Positions 26,538 through 34,881 of a stretch of DNA of 39,078 bases are shown here, one piece after another (the stretch's first letter is position 1; each line of letters begins with the position of its first letter). The notes below the pieces were generated by a model. The model was not told where the DNA came from. It ran no database searches and saw nothing but the letters and a program-made list of their open reading frames with translations. A program made the translations under genes and the position numbers. The stretch comes from Rubrobacter sp. (GTDB lineage: Bacteria > Actinomycetota > Rubrobacteria > Rubrobacterales > Rubrobacteraceae): positions 1 through 39,078 of the forward strand of contig JACDAJ010000003.1 in NCBI GenBank assembly GCA_013695475.1, read 5' to 3'.

Positions 26538-27391
26538 CAGCCGATTATACCATGCATAGTATTTATAGCATTTATGCCCTTCCCGGCCTCGGAGGGGTCG
26601 AGGACGGAGACGCGGGCGCGGCCCCGGAGGGTTCCGGCGAGCTTGTCGAACCACCGGATCTGGCGCTTCGCGAGCCTCCGCGTCCTTATGTTCATCCTCT
26701 CCTCGGCCTCTCCCCGGGACGTCGCGCCCCGGACGACGGAGAGGAGCTCCCGGACGCCGATGGAGTCGAGGACGGATTTGTTGACGGCCTCGACTCCATC
26801 GGCCATCCCCGAGAGAGCCTCCGCCTCTTCCATGCCGAAAGAGGAGATGCGCCGGGAGCGGCTCCGGATGCGGTCCTCGAGGAAGGCGATGTCCGGCCTC
26901 ATATAAACCATCTCGGTCTCGTGGACGAGATCGCCGCCCCATATGGAGCCTCGGTCGTCGCCGCCGACTGAAAGCTCGAGTTCCTTCGCCCGGGACGCCC
27001 TCCTCGGATTCGGCGCGCCCTCCGAGAGGGCGCGGGCCACCTCCCTCGCCCTCACAGGCACGCTCGGGGCGAGCGGGATGTCGAGGAGGATCGCATTCAG
27101 GTACATCCCCGTCCCCGCGTCGAGGACGAAAGGGATTTCCAGATTCCGGGAGCCTTCCTCGATGTCACGGCGAAGCTCGCGATGCACGGCGTCGCGGTGG
27201 TCGGCCACCGACCATCCGCCGGTGACGGAGACGATGCCGGAGAGCCTCGCGGGCCGACCCCTCGCCTGGTTCGTTATGACGGGGACCTCCCGATAAACCT
27301 GCATGGAGTCAACGAGGATCGCATGCGTCGAAAGCGCCTCGGAGAACTCGTCGGCGATCGCGCTCTTCCCGCCCGCCGTCGGCCCGCACAC
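26537..27391 (-). CDS. miaA: tRNA dimethylallyltransferase; start codon uncertain (GTG 27391 or further upstream)
   Basis: GPTAGGKSAIADEFS, VDSMQVYREVPVITNQ, KRQIRWFDKL; 1-nt overlap of stop with hflX start. Confidence 0.88.
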   Translation of the reverse strand: MCGPTAGGKSAIADEFSEALSTHAILVDSMQVYREVPVITNQARGRPARLSGIVSVTGGWSVADHRDAVHRELRRDIEEGSRNLEIPFVLDAGTGMYLNAILLDIPLAPSVPVRAREVARALSEGAPNPRRASRAKELELSVGGDDRGSIWGGDLVHETEMVYMRPDIAFLEDRIRSRSRRISSFGMEEAEALSGMADGVEAVNKSVLDSIGVRELLSVVRGATSRGEAEERMNIRTRRLAKRQIRWFDKLAGTLRGRARVSVLDPSEAGKGINAINTMHGIIG

Positions 27392-27534
27392 GGCGATGCA
27401 CCGCCTCCCCGGCGATGGCGGCGAGGATGGGGGGCGAGTCGAGGACCGGATATGAATCCGGGCGGCGCCCGGAGGAGCCTCCAGGCTGGCCTCCGGTCCG
27501 CGGGCGCCGGATCCACTGTGGCCAGGCTGGTTGA

Positions 27535-28911
27535 TTATCGCCGCCTCCCCCCCGGAGGCTCGCCGCCGGGGTCGGCGTAGAGCGCGTGGGGGCCGGCGGA
27601 GGTGATGCGCGCCCGGACATAATCTCCCGGCTCCGCGCCGCACGAGATTTCATGCGCGAGGCGCACGGAGTGGCCGCCCCACGTCTCGCCTATCGCGCCG
27701 CCGGAGTCAGAGAGGCCGCGCCGGATGTATATGTCCTCGCTCGAGCCGACCCTCCGCTGGTTCGCCTCGAAGCCGTTCCTCTCGACGGCCCGGAGGATCT
27801 GGAGGAACCGACGCTGGACCACGTCGTCCGGGACGCGCCCCCCCATCCCCGCCGCCTCCGTGCCGCCCCTCGGTGAGAATTTGAAGATGTACGCCGAGTC
27901 GAACGCGCAATCCTCGACAAGCTCGAGGGTCCGCTCGTGGTCGTCGTCCGTCTCTCCGGGGTGGCCGACTATGATGTCCGTGCTGAGCGTGCCGCCCGGG
28001 ACGGCCTCCCGGAAAACCTCGATCTTCCTCCGGTACCGCTCCGCCTTGTACCCCCGGTGCATGGCCTTCAGCATCCGGTCGGAGCCGGACTGGACCGGCA
28101 GGTGGAGCCTCCCCACTACCGTGTCCCGCCCGCCCATCGCCCACAGCGTCCGGTCCTCCATGTTCGAAGGGTGGCTCGTCGTGAACCACACCCTCGGAGC
28201 GGCCTTGGACACCCTTTCGAGGAGGTCGCAGAATTTCATCCCGCCGTGCCTCCATGCGTCCACGGTCTGCCCAAGGAGCGTTATATACTTCGTCCCGCCC
28301 GCGACGAGCCTCTCGACCTCGGCCACGATGCTCTCCATCGGGCGGCACGCCATCCGACCCCGGATCGTCGGAACGATGCAGTAGCTGCACTGGTAGTTGC
28401 ATCCCGTCATTATCGTAACAAACGCCGAGTCGCCCTCCTCCATGCCCGGGAGATCCGGCGTATACGTCTCCTCCATGCCCGGCAACCCCACGAACTCCGC
28501 CAATTCATACGTATTATGCGTTCCCAGGACGAGATCGACACCGAACGTCTTTTCGAGGCTCGTCGCCTCCTCCGCCGCTCCGACGCAGCCCGTGAGCGCG
28601 ACCTTCTTGACGCGGCCCTCTTTCTTGAGGCGGCTTAACTCGCCGAGGTGGCCCTTCACCCGGTCCACGGCGTTCTCGCGGACGTAGCATGTGTTGAGAA
28701 CCACGAGGTCGGCCTCCTCGTAGGTTTGGACCTCGGCGTATCCGGCGTCCGTGACCATGCGCCGCATCCGATCCGAGTCGTGGACGTTCATCTGGCACCC
28801 GAACGTCCGTATGCACGCCGTCTTCCCCGCGCCCGGCGAAGCCGGGGGTTTGGCGGGCTTCCTCGTCAGGGCGACGGGGGCTTTGGAATTTGCGGGATCA
28901 CTCATATTCAT
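27535..28911 (-). CDS. miaB: tRNA-2-methylthio-N6-dimethylallyladenosine synthase
   Basis: IRTFGCQMNVHDSDRM; radical SAM CNYQCSYCIVPTIRG; adjacent to miaA. Confidence 0.95.
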   Translation of the reverse strand: MNMSDPANSKAPVALTRKPAKPPASPGAGKTACIRTFGCQMNVHDSDRMRRMVTDAGYAEVQTYEEADLVVLNTCYVRENAVDRVKGHLGELSRLKKEGRVKKVALTGCVGAAEEATSLEKTFGVDLVLGTHNTYELAEFVGLPGMEETYTPDLPGMEEGDSAFVTIMTGCNYQCSYCIVPTIRGRMACRPMESIVAEVERLVAGGTKYITLLGQTVDAWRHGGMKFCDLLERVSKAAPRVWFTTSHPSNMEDRTLWAMGGRDTVVGRLHLPVQSGSDRMLKAMHRGYKAERYRRKIEVFREAVPGGTLSTDIIVGHPGETDDDHERTLELVEDCAFDSAYIFKFSPRGGTEAAGMGGRVPDDVVQRRFLQILRAVERNGFEANQRRVGSSEDIYIRRGLSDSGGAIGETWGGHSVRLAHEISCGAEPGDYVRARITSAGPHALYADPGGEPPGGRRR

Positions 28912-29854
28912 CCTCCGGCTCGTGTACGCGGGCTGTGATGCGGACCTCTCCGGGCCGCGTCTCGAACTTTATATCAAAGACCTCCATATAGCTCGCCCCC
29001 GCCTCCCGCCGGAGTACCCTCGCCAACTCTTCCCTCGCATCCCCCCCGATGTGAAGGGAAGGCCCGCCCGGAACCCCCGAACCTCCGGCCGCCCCGCCCG
29101 CCGGAAGAGTCCGAGGTCGGGGCGGAGCGGCTCCGACCCTCCCCGATTCCTCAACCTCTCCCCGGACCACTCTCCCCACCGTCTTCGATGAAAGCTCCAA
29201 ACCGAGGCTCTCCGCGAAAGCCGACGCGCCGCCCCTTTCCCTCTTTCGTATTATGTGGTTATTCAGCAAAGAGGCGAGGATCCGGGCGGGGGCCGCGTAG
29301 AAGACGTCGACATCGGGGTTTCGGCGGGCGAAGGCGGCTGTGGTGGCGAGGAGGTTCGACTTCGAGCTTCGGGTTTCGGACTGGAGGGACCTCTCGGGGA
29401 CGGAGCGGGTGTCGAAGACGGCCCGGACGGAGGTCGGGGAGGCCGGGCGGGCGAGCCTCGCCTCGACAGCGGCCCTCTTTATGTGGTGGAGGGCGAGGCC
29501 CGCCCCGCGCGGCGGCGGCTCCGCGCTCTTCGCGCTCTTCGCGTTGTTCGAGTCCGGCCTCGGGTCGAGGTGGCGCGTCGTGACGCCCGGCTCGAAGATG
29601 AGGTCGGCGTACGCCTCGGGGACGCCGCGCCCGTCGTCAATGACCGCGAGGGAGCGGTATCTGCGGGAGCGGAGCGCGGATGCGACGAATATTCTCGAGG
29701 CTCCGGCGTCGCGGGCGTTCCGGAGAAGCTCGAGGAGCGCGTCCTCGACCGTGGATATGGAGGAGGGGGCGCGGCGGGGGGCCTCGGCGCCCGAGAGGCG
29801 GGCGAATCCGGATCCGAGGTCGCGGTACGGGCCGTCGGTCACGAGAAACACCAT
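28898..29854 (-). CDS. HATPase_c (GHKL) ATP-binding protein
   Basis: VEDALLELLRNARDAGASRIFVAS (N-box), AVIDDGRGVPEAYADLIFEPGVT (G1), GAGLALHHIKR (G2); ATG at 29854. Confidence 0.75.
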   Translation of the reverse strand: MVFLVTDGPYRDLGSGFARLSGAEAPRRAPSSISTVEDALLELLRNARDAGASRIFVASALRSRRYRSLAVIDDGRGVPEAYADLIFEPGVTTRHLDPRPDSNNAKSAKSAEPPPRGAGLALHHIKRAAVEARLARPASPTSVRAVFDTRSVPERSLQSETRSSKSNLLATTAAFARRNPDVDVFYAAPARILASLLNNHIIRKRERGGASAFAESLGLELSSKTVGRVVRGEVEESGRVGAAPPRPRTLPAGGAAGGSGVPGGPSLHIGGDAREELARVLRREAGASYMEVFDIKFETRPGEVRITARVHEPEDEYE

Positions 29855-30186
29855 CCGAGGAAACTGTATACGCCAATGGAGAGCGCCGCCGCGGAGACGA
29901 CGGAATAGAGGGGCATCGGGCAGATCCACTCGCCGCGGGCGGCCTCCGAGATGGGATTGTCCCGCCAATCCTTGAGGAGAACACCGGAGGAGGCCATGAT
30001 CACGCCGAGGATAGTGCCATCCCACGCGCTCGCAAGCAGCCACACCGCGAACAAGCCGACCGTCGCCCACAGTATCCTCGACAAAGCGAACAACCACACG
30101 AAGCGCGCCCCTATTTCTTCGCCGCGGCTCCGACGGGCGGGGCTCCGGACGGGCTTTGCAGGGCGGCGGTCGGAGCCGAGCGGCAT
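29839..30186 (-). CDS. Small membrane protein
   Basis: Hydrophobic segments FALSRILWATVGLFAVWLLASAW and LYSVVSAAALSIGVYSFLGW; 16-bp overlap with the HATPase gene. Confidence 0.5.
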   Translation of the reverse strand: MPLGSDRRPAKPVRSPARRSRGEEIGARFVWLFALSRILWATVGLFAVWLLASAWDGTILGVIMASSGVLLKDWRDNPISEAARGEWICPMPLYSVVSAAALSIGVYSFLGWCFS

Positions 30187-30229
30187 GCCTTTTCACGGCG
30201 CGCGCCGAAAAGCCCCCGGCTCCCGGCGG

Positions 30230-31777
30230 TCATTTCGCCACCTCGCTCACGCGGCTTTCGCGGATGACGGTCACTTTGATCTGTCCGGGGTATTCGAGGT
30301 CGGCCTCGATCTGCTTCGAGATGTCGAAGGCGAGCTTGGCGGCGATGCGGTCGTCCACCTCCGACGGCTGGACCATGACCCGCACCTCGCGCCCCGCCTG
30401 TATCGCGTACGCCTTGTCCACGCCCCGATGCCCCGTCGCGATGTCCTCCAGGTTGCGGAGCCGCTCGAGGTAAATGTCCGTCGTCTCGCGCCTCGCGCCC
30501 GGCCTCGCGGCGGAGACGGCGTCGGCGGTAGCCACGATGATGTCCTCGACGGTCTCCATCTCGACCTCGTGGTGGTGCGCGGATATGGCCCGCACGACGT
30601 CGTCGGGCTCGCCGCTCTTTTTGGCGAAGCGACCGCCGATGAGGGCGTGGGTGCCTTCCACCTCGTGGTCTATGGCCTTCCCGACGTCGTGGAGGAGGGC
30701 GCCGCGGCGGGAGAGCTTCACGTTCGCGCCGAGCTCCTGCGCCATCATGCCCGCGATGTTCGCCACCTCGACGGAGTGGGCGAGGACGTTCTGCCCGTAC
30801 GACGTGCGGTATTTCAGCGCGCCGAGGAGGCGGTGGAGGTCGCCGTGCATGTTGCCGGATATCTTCGCGTCGAAGAGCGCCTGGCGGCCGGCGGCCTTCA
30901 TCTCCTTCTCGACCTCCTTGCGGGCTTTGGCGACGATCTGCTCGATGCGCCCCGGATGTATCCTCCCGTCCTGGACGAGCCTCTCCATGGAAACCCTCGC
31001 GACCTCGCGGCGCACCGGGTCGAAGCACGAGATTACGACCGTCTCGGGCGTGTCGTCAATGATCACGTCCACCCCCGTCGCCGCCTCGAAGGCTCGGATG
31101 TTCCGCCCCTCGCGGCCGATGATGCGTCCTTTAAGGTCGTCCGAAGGGAGATCCACAGCCTTAACCGTGGACTCCGAGGTTAGGTCGGAGGCGACGCGCT
31201 CCATGGTTGTCATCAGGATCCTGCGCGACTCCACGTCGGCGGTCTCCTCGGCCTCCAGCGTCTTGTCGCGGACCATCCGCCCGAGACGGTCGTCGAGCTC
31301 GACCTCGAGGCCGCCGAGGAGGCGTGCCTCCGCGTCGGCGCGGGTGAGGCCGGATATCTCCTCGAGGGCCTTTGTTTGCTCCGACTCGCGCGACTTGAGG
31401 CCGTCCTCCCTCTCGGAGAGCCTGTCCTCGGACTCCGAGAGTCGGCGGCGGCGCTCGTCGAGCTCGCCCTCGCGGCGGTCGAGGGCCGTGTCCCGATTGT
31501 CGAGGCGCTCCTCGACGCGCGATATCTCCGCCCGCCGCGACCTCGCCTCGGCCTCCGCCTCGTCCTTGACTTTCATCGCCGCCTCCTTCGAGGCGAGGTC
31601 GGACTCCCGGCGGACGGCCTCGGCCTGGCGGTTCGCGTCGGCGAGGATCGAGTCCGCGTCGGAGCGCGACTCGGCGAGGCTGCTCGCGGTTCGGGATCTG
31701 CAGATTAAATATCCGGCCGCCGCGCCGACGCCGAGTCCGGCGGCCAGCGCGACAACGGCCAAAAGCAATGCGCTCAC
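30230..31777 (-). CDS. rny: Ribonuclease Y
   Basis: N-terminal TM, coiled coil, KH domain GRIIGREGRNIRAFEAATGVDVIIDDTPE, HD domain LLHDVGKAIDHEVEGTHALIG; GTG at 31777 after ggagg. Confidence 0.95.
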   Translation of the reverse strand: MSALLLAVVALAAGLGVGAAAGYLICRSRTASSLAESRSDADSILADANRQAEAVRRESDLASKEAAMKVKDEAEAEARSRRAEISRVEERLDNRDTALDRREGELDERRRRLSESEDRLSEREDGLKSRESEQTKALEEISGLTRADAEARLLGGLEVELDDRLGRMVRDKTLEAEETADVESRRILMTTMERVASDLTSESTVKAVDLPSDDLKGRIIGREGRNIRAFEAATGVDVIIDDTPETVVISCFDPVRREVARVSMERLVQDGRIHPGRIEQIVAKARKEVEKEMKAAGRQALFDAKISGNMHGDLHRLLGALKYRTSYGQNVLAHSVEVANIAGMMAQELGANVKLSRRGALLHDVGKAIDHEVEGTHALIGGRFAKKSGEPDDVVRAISAHHHEVEMETVEDIIVATADAVSAARPGARRETTDIYLERLRNLEDIATGHRGVDKAYAIQAGREVRVMVQPSEVDDRIAAKLAFDISKQIEADLEYPGQIKVTVIRESRVSEVAK

Positions 31778-31909
31778 AAGTTTTCCTCCAGCGTTCCCGC
31801 CGCGGGCCGCTGCCAGCCGGCGGACGGGTCGAAATATGTCATCGGCCGACCGCTCGTGCGCGCTTGCCCGCCTCACGGCGTCCGCCCTTCGGCAGTCGCC
31901 TTTCGGCGT

Positions 31910-32512
31910 TTATCGGTACTCCCGCGCTATCTCCGCGCAGACTTCCATGGAGTATCCCCGGCGCGTCAAGAAGCCGTAGACCCGGCGCGACTCCGCGTCG
32001 GACCTCTCCCCGGTATTATAACGCCGCGACGCCGCCCCGCGAGCGTCCTCGTTCTCCGACCTCCCGCCGAACTCCTCCTCGACCGCGGACTCCGCCTCCT
32101 CCTCTCCCACCCCGGCCCGGCGAAGCTCCGCCGAAACCCGCCGAGGCCCGTATTTGCGGGACTTTTCCCTCGCCACGGCCCGGGCGAACTCCCCGTCGTC
32201 GAGATACTCGAGTTCGAAGAGACGGGCCACCACGCCCTCGACGGCCTCCTCGACATGCCCGAACCTCCGGAGCCTGTCGCGCACCTCCTTCTCCGAGCGG
32301 GGCCGATAGCCGAGGAGGTTGAGCGCGCGGCTCATCGCGAGCGCCCTCTCCCCCTCGACGCGGACGCGCTCGAGTTCGCCCTCCGAGAACTCCGCCCCCT
32401 CGAAGACGCCCAGCTCGGACGCGGCGTTCTTGTCGAGCTCCGCCCAGAATTCGCCGTCCACCCACACGCGGGACTTCCCGCGCCCCCCACGTACCCCCGT
32501 TATCTCCGGCAT
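31910..32512 (-). CDS. recX: Regulatory protein RecX
   Basis: LLGYRPRSEKEVRDRLRRFGH...FARAVAREKSRKYGPRRVSAELRRAGV, downstream of recA. Confidence 0.9.
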   Translation of the reverse strand: MPEITGVRGGRGKSRVWVDGEFWAELDKNAASELGVFEGAEFSEGELERVRVEGERALAMSRALNLLGYRPRSEKEVRDRLRRFGHVEEAVEGVVARLFELEYLDDGEFARAVAREKSRKYGPRRVSAELRRAGVGEEEAESAVEEEFGGRSENEDARGAASRRYNTGERSDAESRRVYGFLTRRGYSMEVCAEIAREYR

Positions 32513-32569
32513 GCGGCCCGGAACCTCCCAATCGGAGAATGCGGCGAATGGCGGGCGGAGACTCGGCGG

Positions 32570-33676
32570 CTATGCGACAGGCTCGGCCTCGGCCCTTCCG
32601 GACGACGGCGCGTCCGGGGCGGAGGAGTCCGGGGCGGAGGATCCGGAATCGGGGGATTCCTCGCCGCCCCCCTCGTCCTTCCCCTCGCCGAAGCCGAGCT
32701 TCTCGTGGATGTCGGCCACGACCCTCTCGCGGACGGCGTCGTTCTCTTTGAGGAACTTCTTCGCGTTCTCGCGGCCTTGACCGATCCTCTCGTCACCGTA
32801 AGCGAACCACGCGCCGCTCTTCTTCACGACGTCGTTCTCGATGCCGAGGTCGAGGAGGCTCCCCTCACGCGATATCCCCTCCCCGTACATGATGTCGAAG
32901 AACACGATCTTGAACGGGGGGGCGACCTTGTTCTTCCGGATCGTCACCTTCGTCTGGTTGCCGACCGTGTTGTCGCCGACTTTCAAAGCCCCGATCCTCC
33001 GTATGTCGAGCCTCACGCTCGAATAGAATTTCAAGGCACGCCCGCCCGGAGTCGTCTCCGGCGAGCCGAACGATACCCCGATCTTCTCCCGGAGCTGGTT
33101 TATGAAGACCGCCGTCGTGCCGGACCGAGAGAGCGAGCCGGACAACTTCCTCAAAGCCTGGCTCATGAGTCGAGCCTGGAGCCCGACGTGGGAGTCGCCC
33201 ATCTCACCCTCGATCTCAGCCCGAGGGACGAGCGCGGCGACGGAGTCTATGACGATGACGTCCATAGCTCCGCTCCGGACGAGTGTGTCGGCGATCTCGA
33301 GCGCCTGCTCGCCGTTGTCGGGCTGGGAGAAATAGAGGTTCTCGAGGTCCACGCCGATGGCCTCGGCGTAGGCCGGGTCGAGGGCGTGCTCGGCGTCGAT
33401 GAAGGCGGCGAGGCCGCCGCTTTTCTGGGCCTCGGCTATGACGTGGAGGGCGAGGGTGGTCTTGCCGCTCGACTCGGGGCCGTAGATCTCGACTATGCGG
33501 CCGCGGGGGACGCCGCCGACTCCGAGGGCGATGTCGAGGGCGAGGGCTCCGGTCGGGATCACGGGTATGCTCTGGCGGGCCCGGTCGCCCATCCGCATGA
33601 TGGAGCCCTTCCCGAACTTCTTCTCGATCTGGGAGAATGCGTCGTCTATGGCCTTCGTCCGGTTCTTGTCGTCCAT
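32570..33676 (-). CDS. recA: Recombinase RecA
   Basis: [46 protein letters not shown], ggaggaaagccaATG start context. Confidence 0.98.
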   Translation of the reverse strand: MDDKNRTKAIDDAFSQIEKKFGKGSIMRMGDRARQSIPVIPTGALALDIALGVGGVPRGRIVEIYGPESSGKTTLALHVIAEAQKSGGLAAFIDAEHALDPAYAEAIGVDLENLYFSQPDNGEQALEIADTLVRSGAMDVIVIDSVAALVPRAEIEGEMGDSHVGLQARLMSQALRKLSGSLSRSGTTAVFINQLREKIGVSFGSPETTPGGRALKFYSSVRLDIRRIGALKVGDNTVGNQTKVTIRKNKVAPPFKIVFFDIMYGEGISREGSLLDLGIENDVVKKSGAWFAYGDERIGQGRENAKKFLKENDAVRERVVADIHEKLGFGEGKDEGGGEESPDSGSSAPDSSAPDAPSSGRAEAEPVA

Positions 33677-33741
33677 TGGCTTTCCTCCAGAGGATGCGAC
33701 CCCCTCCGTGCGGGGCCGGCGTAAGGTTTCAGTCGGCTGGC

Positions 33742-33769
33742 CCGCGGGCGGCTTGCGAACCGCCCGCGG
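33742..33769 (-). promoter_or_regulatory. Stable stem-loop in the recA 5' leader
   Basis: ccgcgggcgg (33742-33751) / ccgcccgcgg (33760-33769), perfect 10-bp stem plus inner pairs, tetraloop. Confidence 0.55.
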
Positions 33770-33782
33770 ACTTCACGGACTC

Positions 33783-33811
33783 ATTATAACGGCGGGCCGG
33801 ACGGCTCCCAA
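33783..33811 (-). promoter_or_regulatory. Putative sigma70-type promoter for recA
   Basis: Reverse strand TTGGGA-17 bp-TATAAT. Confidence 0.55.
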
Positions 33812-33888
33812 GACCATTGTTCCGAGGCTCCGGGCGGCGCGAGCGCGGCGCGGGGATGGCGAGGGGGCGAAGTTCGGGCGGGGCGGTT

Positions 33889-34836
33889 CTAGCTCGCGTC
33901 TTTGAGGGTGAAGCTGCGGTCCACGACCTCGCCGACCTCGCCGACCTCGCCGACGTCCTGCCCGTTGACCTCGACGCGCAAGGCCCCGGCGTTCCCGGTG
34001 GAGAGGAACACGTCCTCCTCCGCCTCGAAAGTCTGGGAGAAGCCGGCCGGGGCTATCTGCTCGTAGGCGACCGCGCCGTCGGAGCTTATGCTGATCCACG
34101 AGTCCGTCCCCTCGACGCTCACCGTGACTTCGAGGTCGTCGGGGGCCGCCCCCCCGTCCCCGGACGCGAGTTCCCCGCCCCCGTCTCCTCCGGCCTGCCC
34201 GCCGCTTTGCCCTTCGCCTTCCCCGACGGCGGAGCCTCCACCTTCGGACTCGTCGGCGGCTCCGTCCTCCGGGCCTCCGCCTCCGGCGGAGCCTCCCTCG
34301 GGCGGGGCTTGCTCGGCGGAGGGGGGCGGAGCGCCGGGGGAGGATGCGGTCTGAGTGTCGCGCCCGACGAAATAGAGCGCGCCTATGACCATGGCGAGGG
34401 CGAGGACGGCGGCGATGAGGGTGAAGAGGGTCGCGGGCGACACCTTCCTCCCCTGCGCCTGCGAGAGTCCGCCGGGGCCGAGGACGGGACGGTCGAAGCC
34501 GCTTTTCTTGATCTCCCCGACCCCCGGCTGGCGCTTGTCGCGCCTCCTCCCGCGGCGGTTTTTGAGATCCCGCGCGAGCTCCTCGCCGTCGAGGCCGAGG
34601 AAGTTGGCGTAGGTTTTCAGGAAACCCTGCACGTACACGGTGTCGGGGAGCGAGCTGAAGTCCTCCCGCTCGAGCCCGGTGAGGTAGCGTTTGCGGATCT
34701 TCGTCGCGTTCTCCACGTCTTGGAGGCTGAGGCCGCGCTCGGCGCGGGCCCGCTCGAGGACGTCGCCGATCTTGGCTCCGTCCACGCTGCCGTGGCCGGG
34801 GTCTCCGCTTCCGTTCGTGTGGTTCTCCTCGCCCAT
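33889..34836 (-). CDS. RodZ-like protein (N-terminal HTH, TM, DUF4115-like C-terminus)
   Basis: IGDVLERARAERGLSLQDVENATKIRKRYLTGLEREDFSSLP..YVQGFLKTYANFLGLD; single TM; C-terminal VEGTDSWISISSDG. Confidence 0.87.
   Translation of the reverse strand: MGEENHTNGSGDPGHGSVDGAKIGDVLERARAERGLSLQDVENATKIRKRYLTGLEREDFSSLPDTVYVQGFLKTYANFLGLDGEELARDLKNRRGRRRDKRQPGVGEIKKSGFDRPVLGPGGLSQAQGRKVSPATLFTLIAAVLALAMVIGALYFVGRDTQTASSPGAPPPSAEQAPPEGGSAGGGGPEDGAADESEGGGSAVGEGEGQSGGQAGGDGGGELASGDGGAAPDDLEVTVSVEGTDSWISISSDGAVAYEQIAPAGFSQTFEAEEDVFLSTGNAGALRVEVNGQDVGEVGEVGEVVDRSFTLKDAS
33924..33954 (-). repeat. 9-bp tandem repeat inside the rodZ-like gene
   Basis: cgacctcgc x about 3.4, coding GEVGEVGEV. Confidence 0.85.
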
Positions 34837-34881
34837 CTCGCCCTAAAGCGTATCACCAACCATCCCGGCCTTCATCCTGTT

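Noticed and set aside
33677-33812. SOS/LexA box upstream of recA
   Set aside because: No CGAAC-N4-GTTCG-like palindrome seen; ggttcgcaagcc is part of the hairpin loop region
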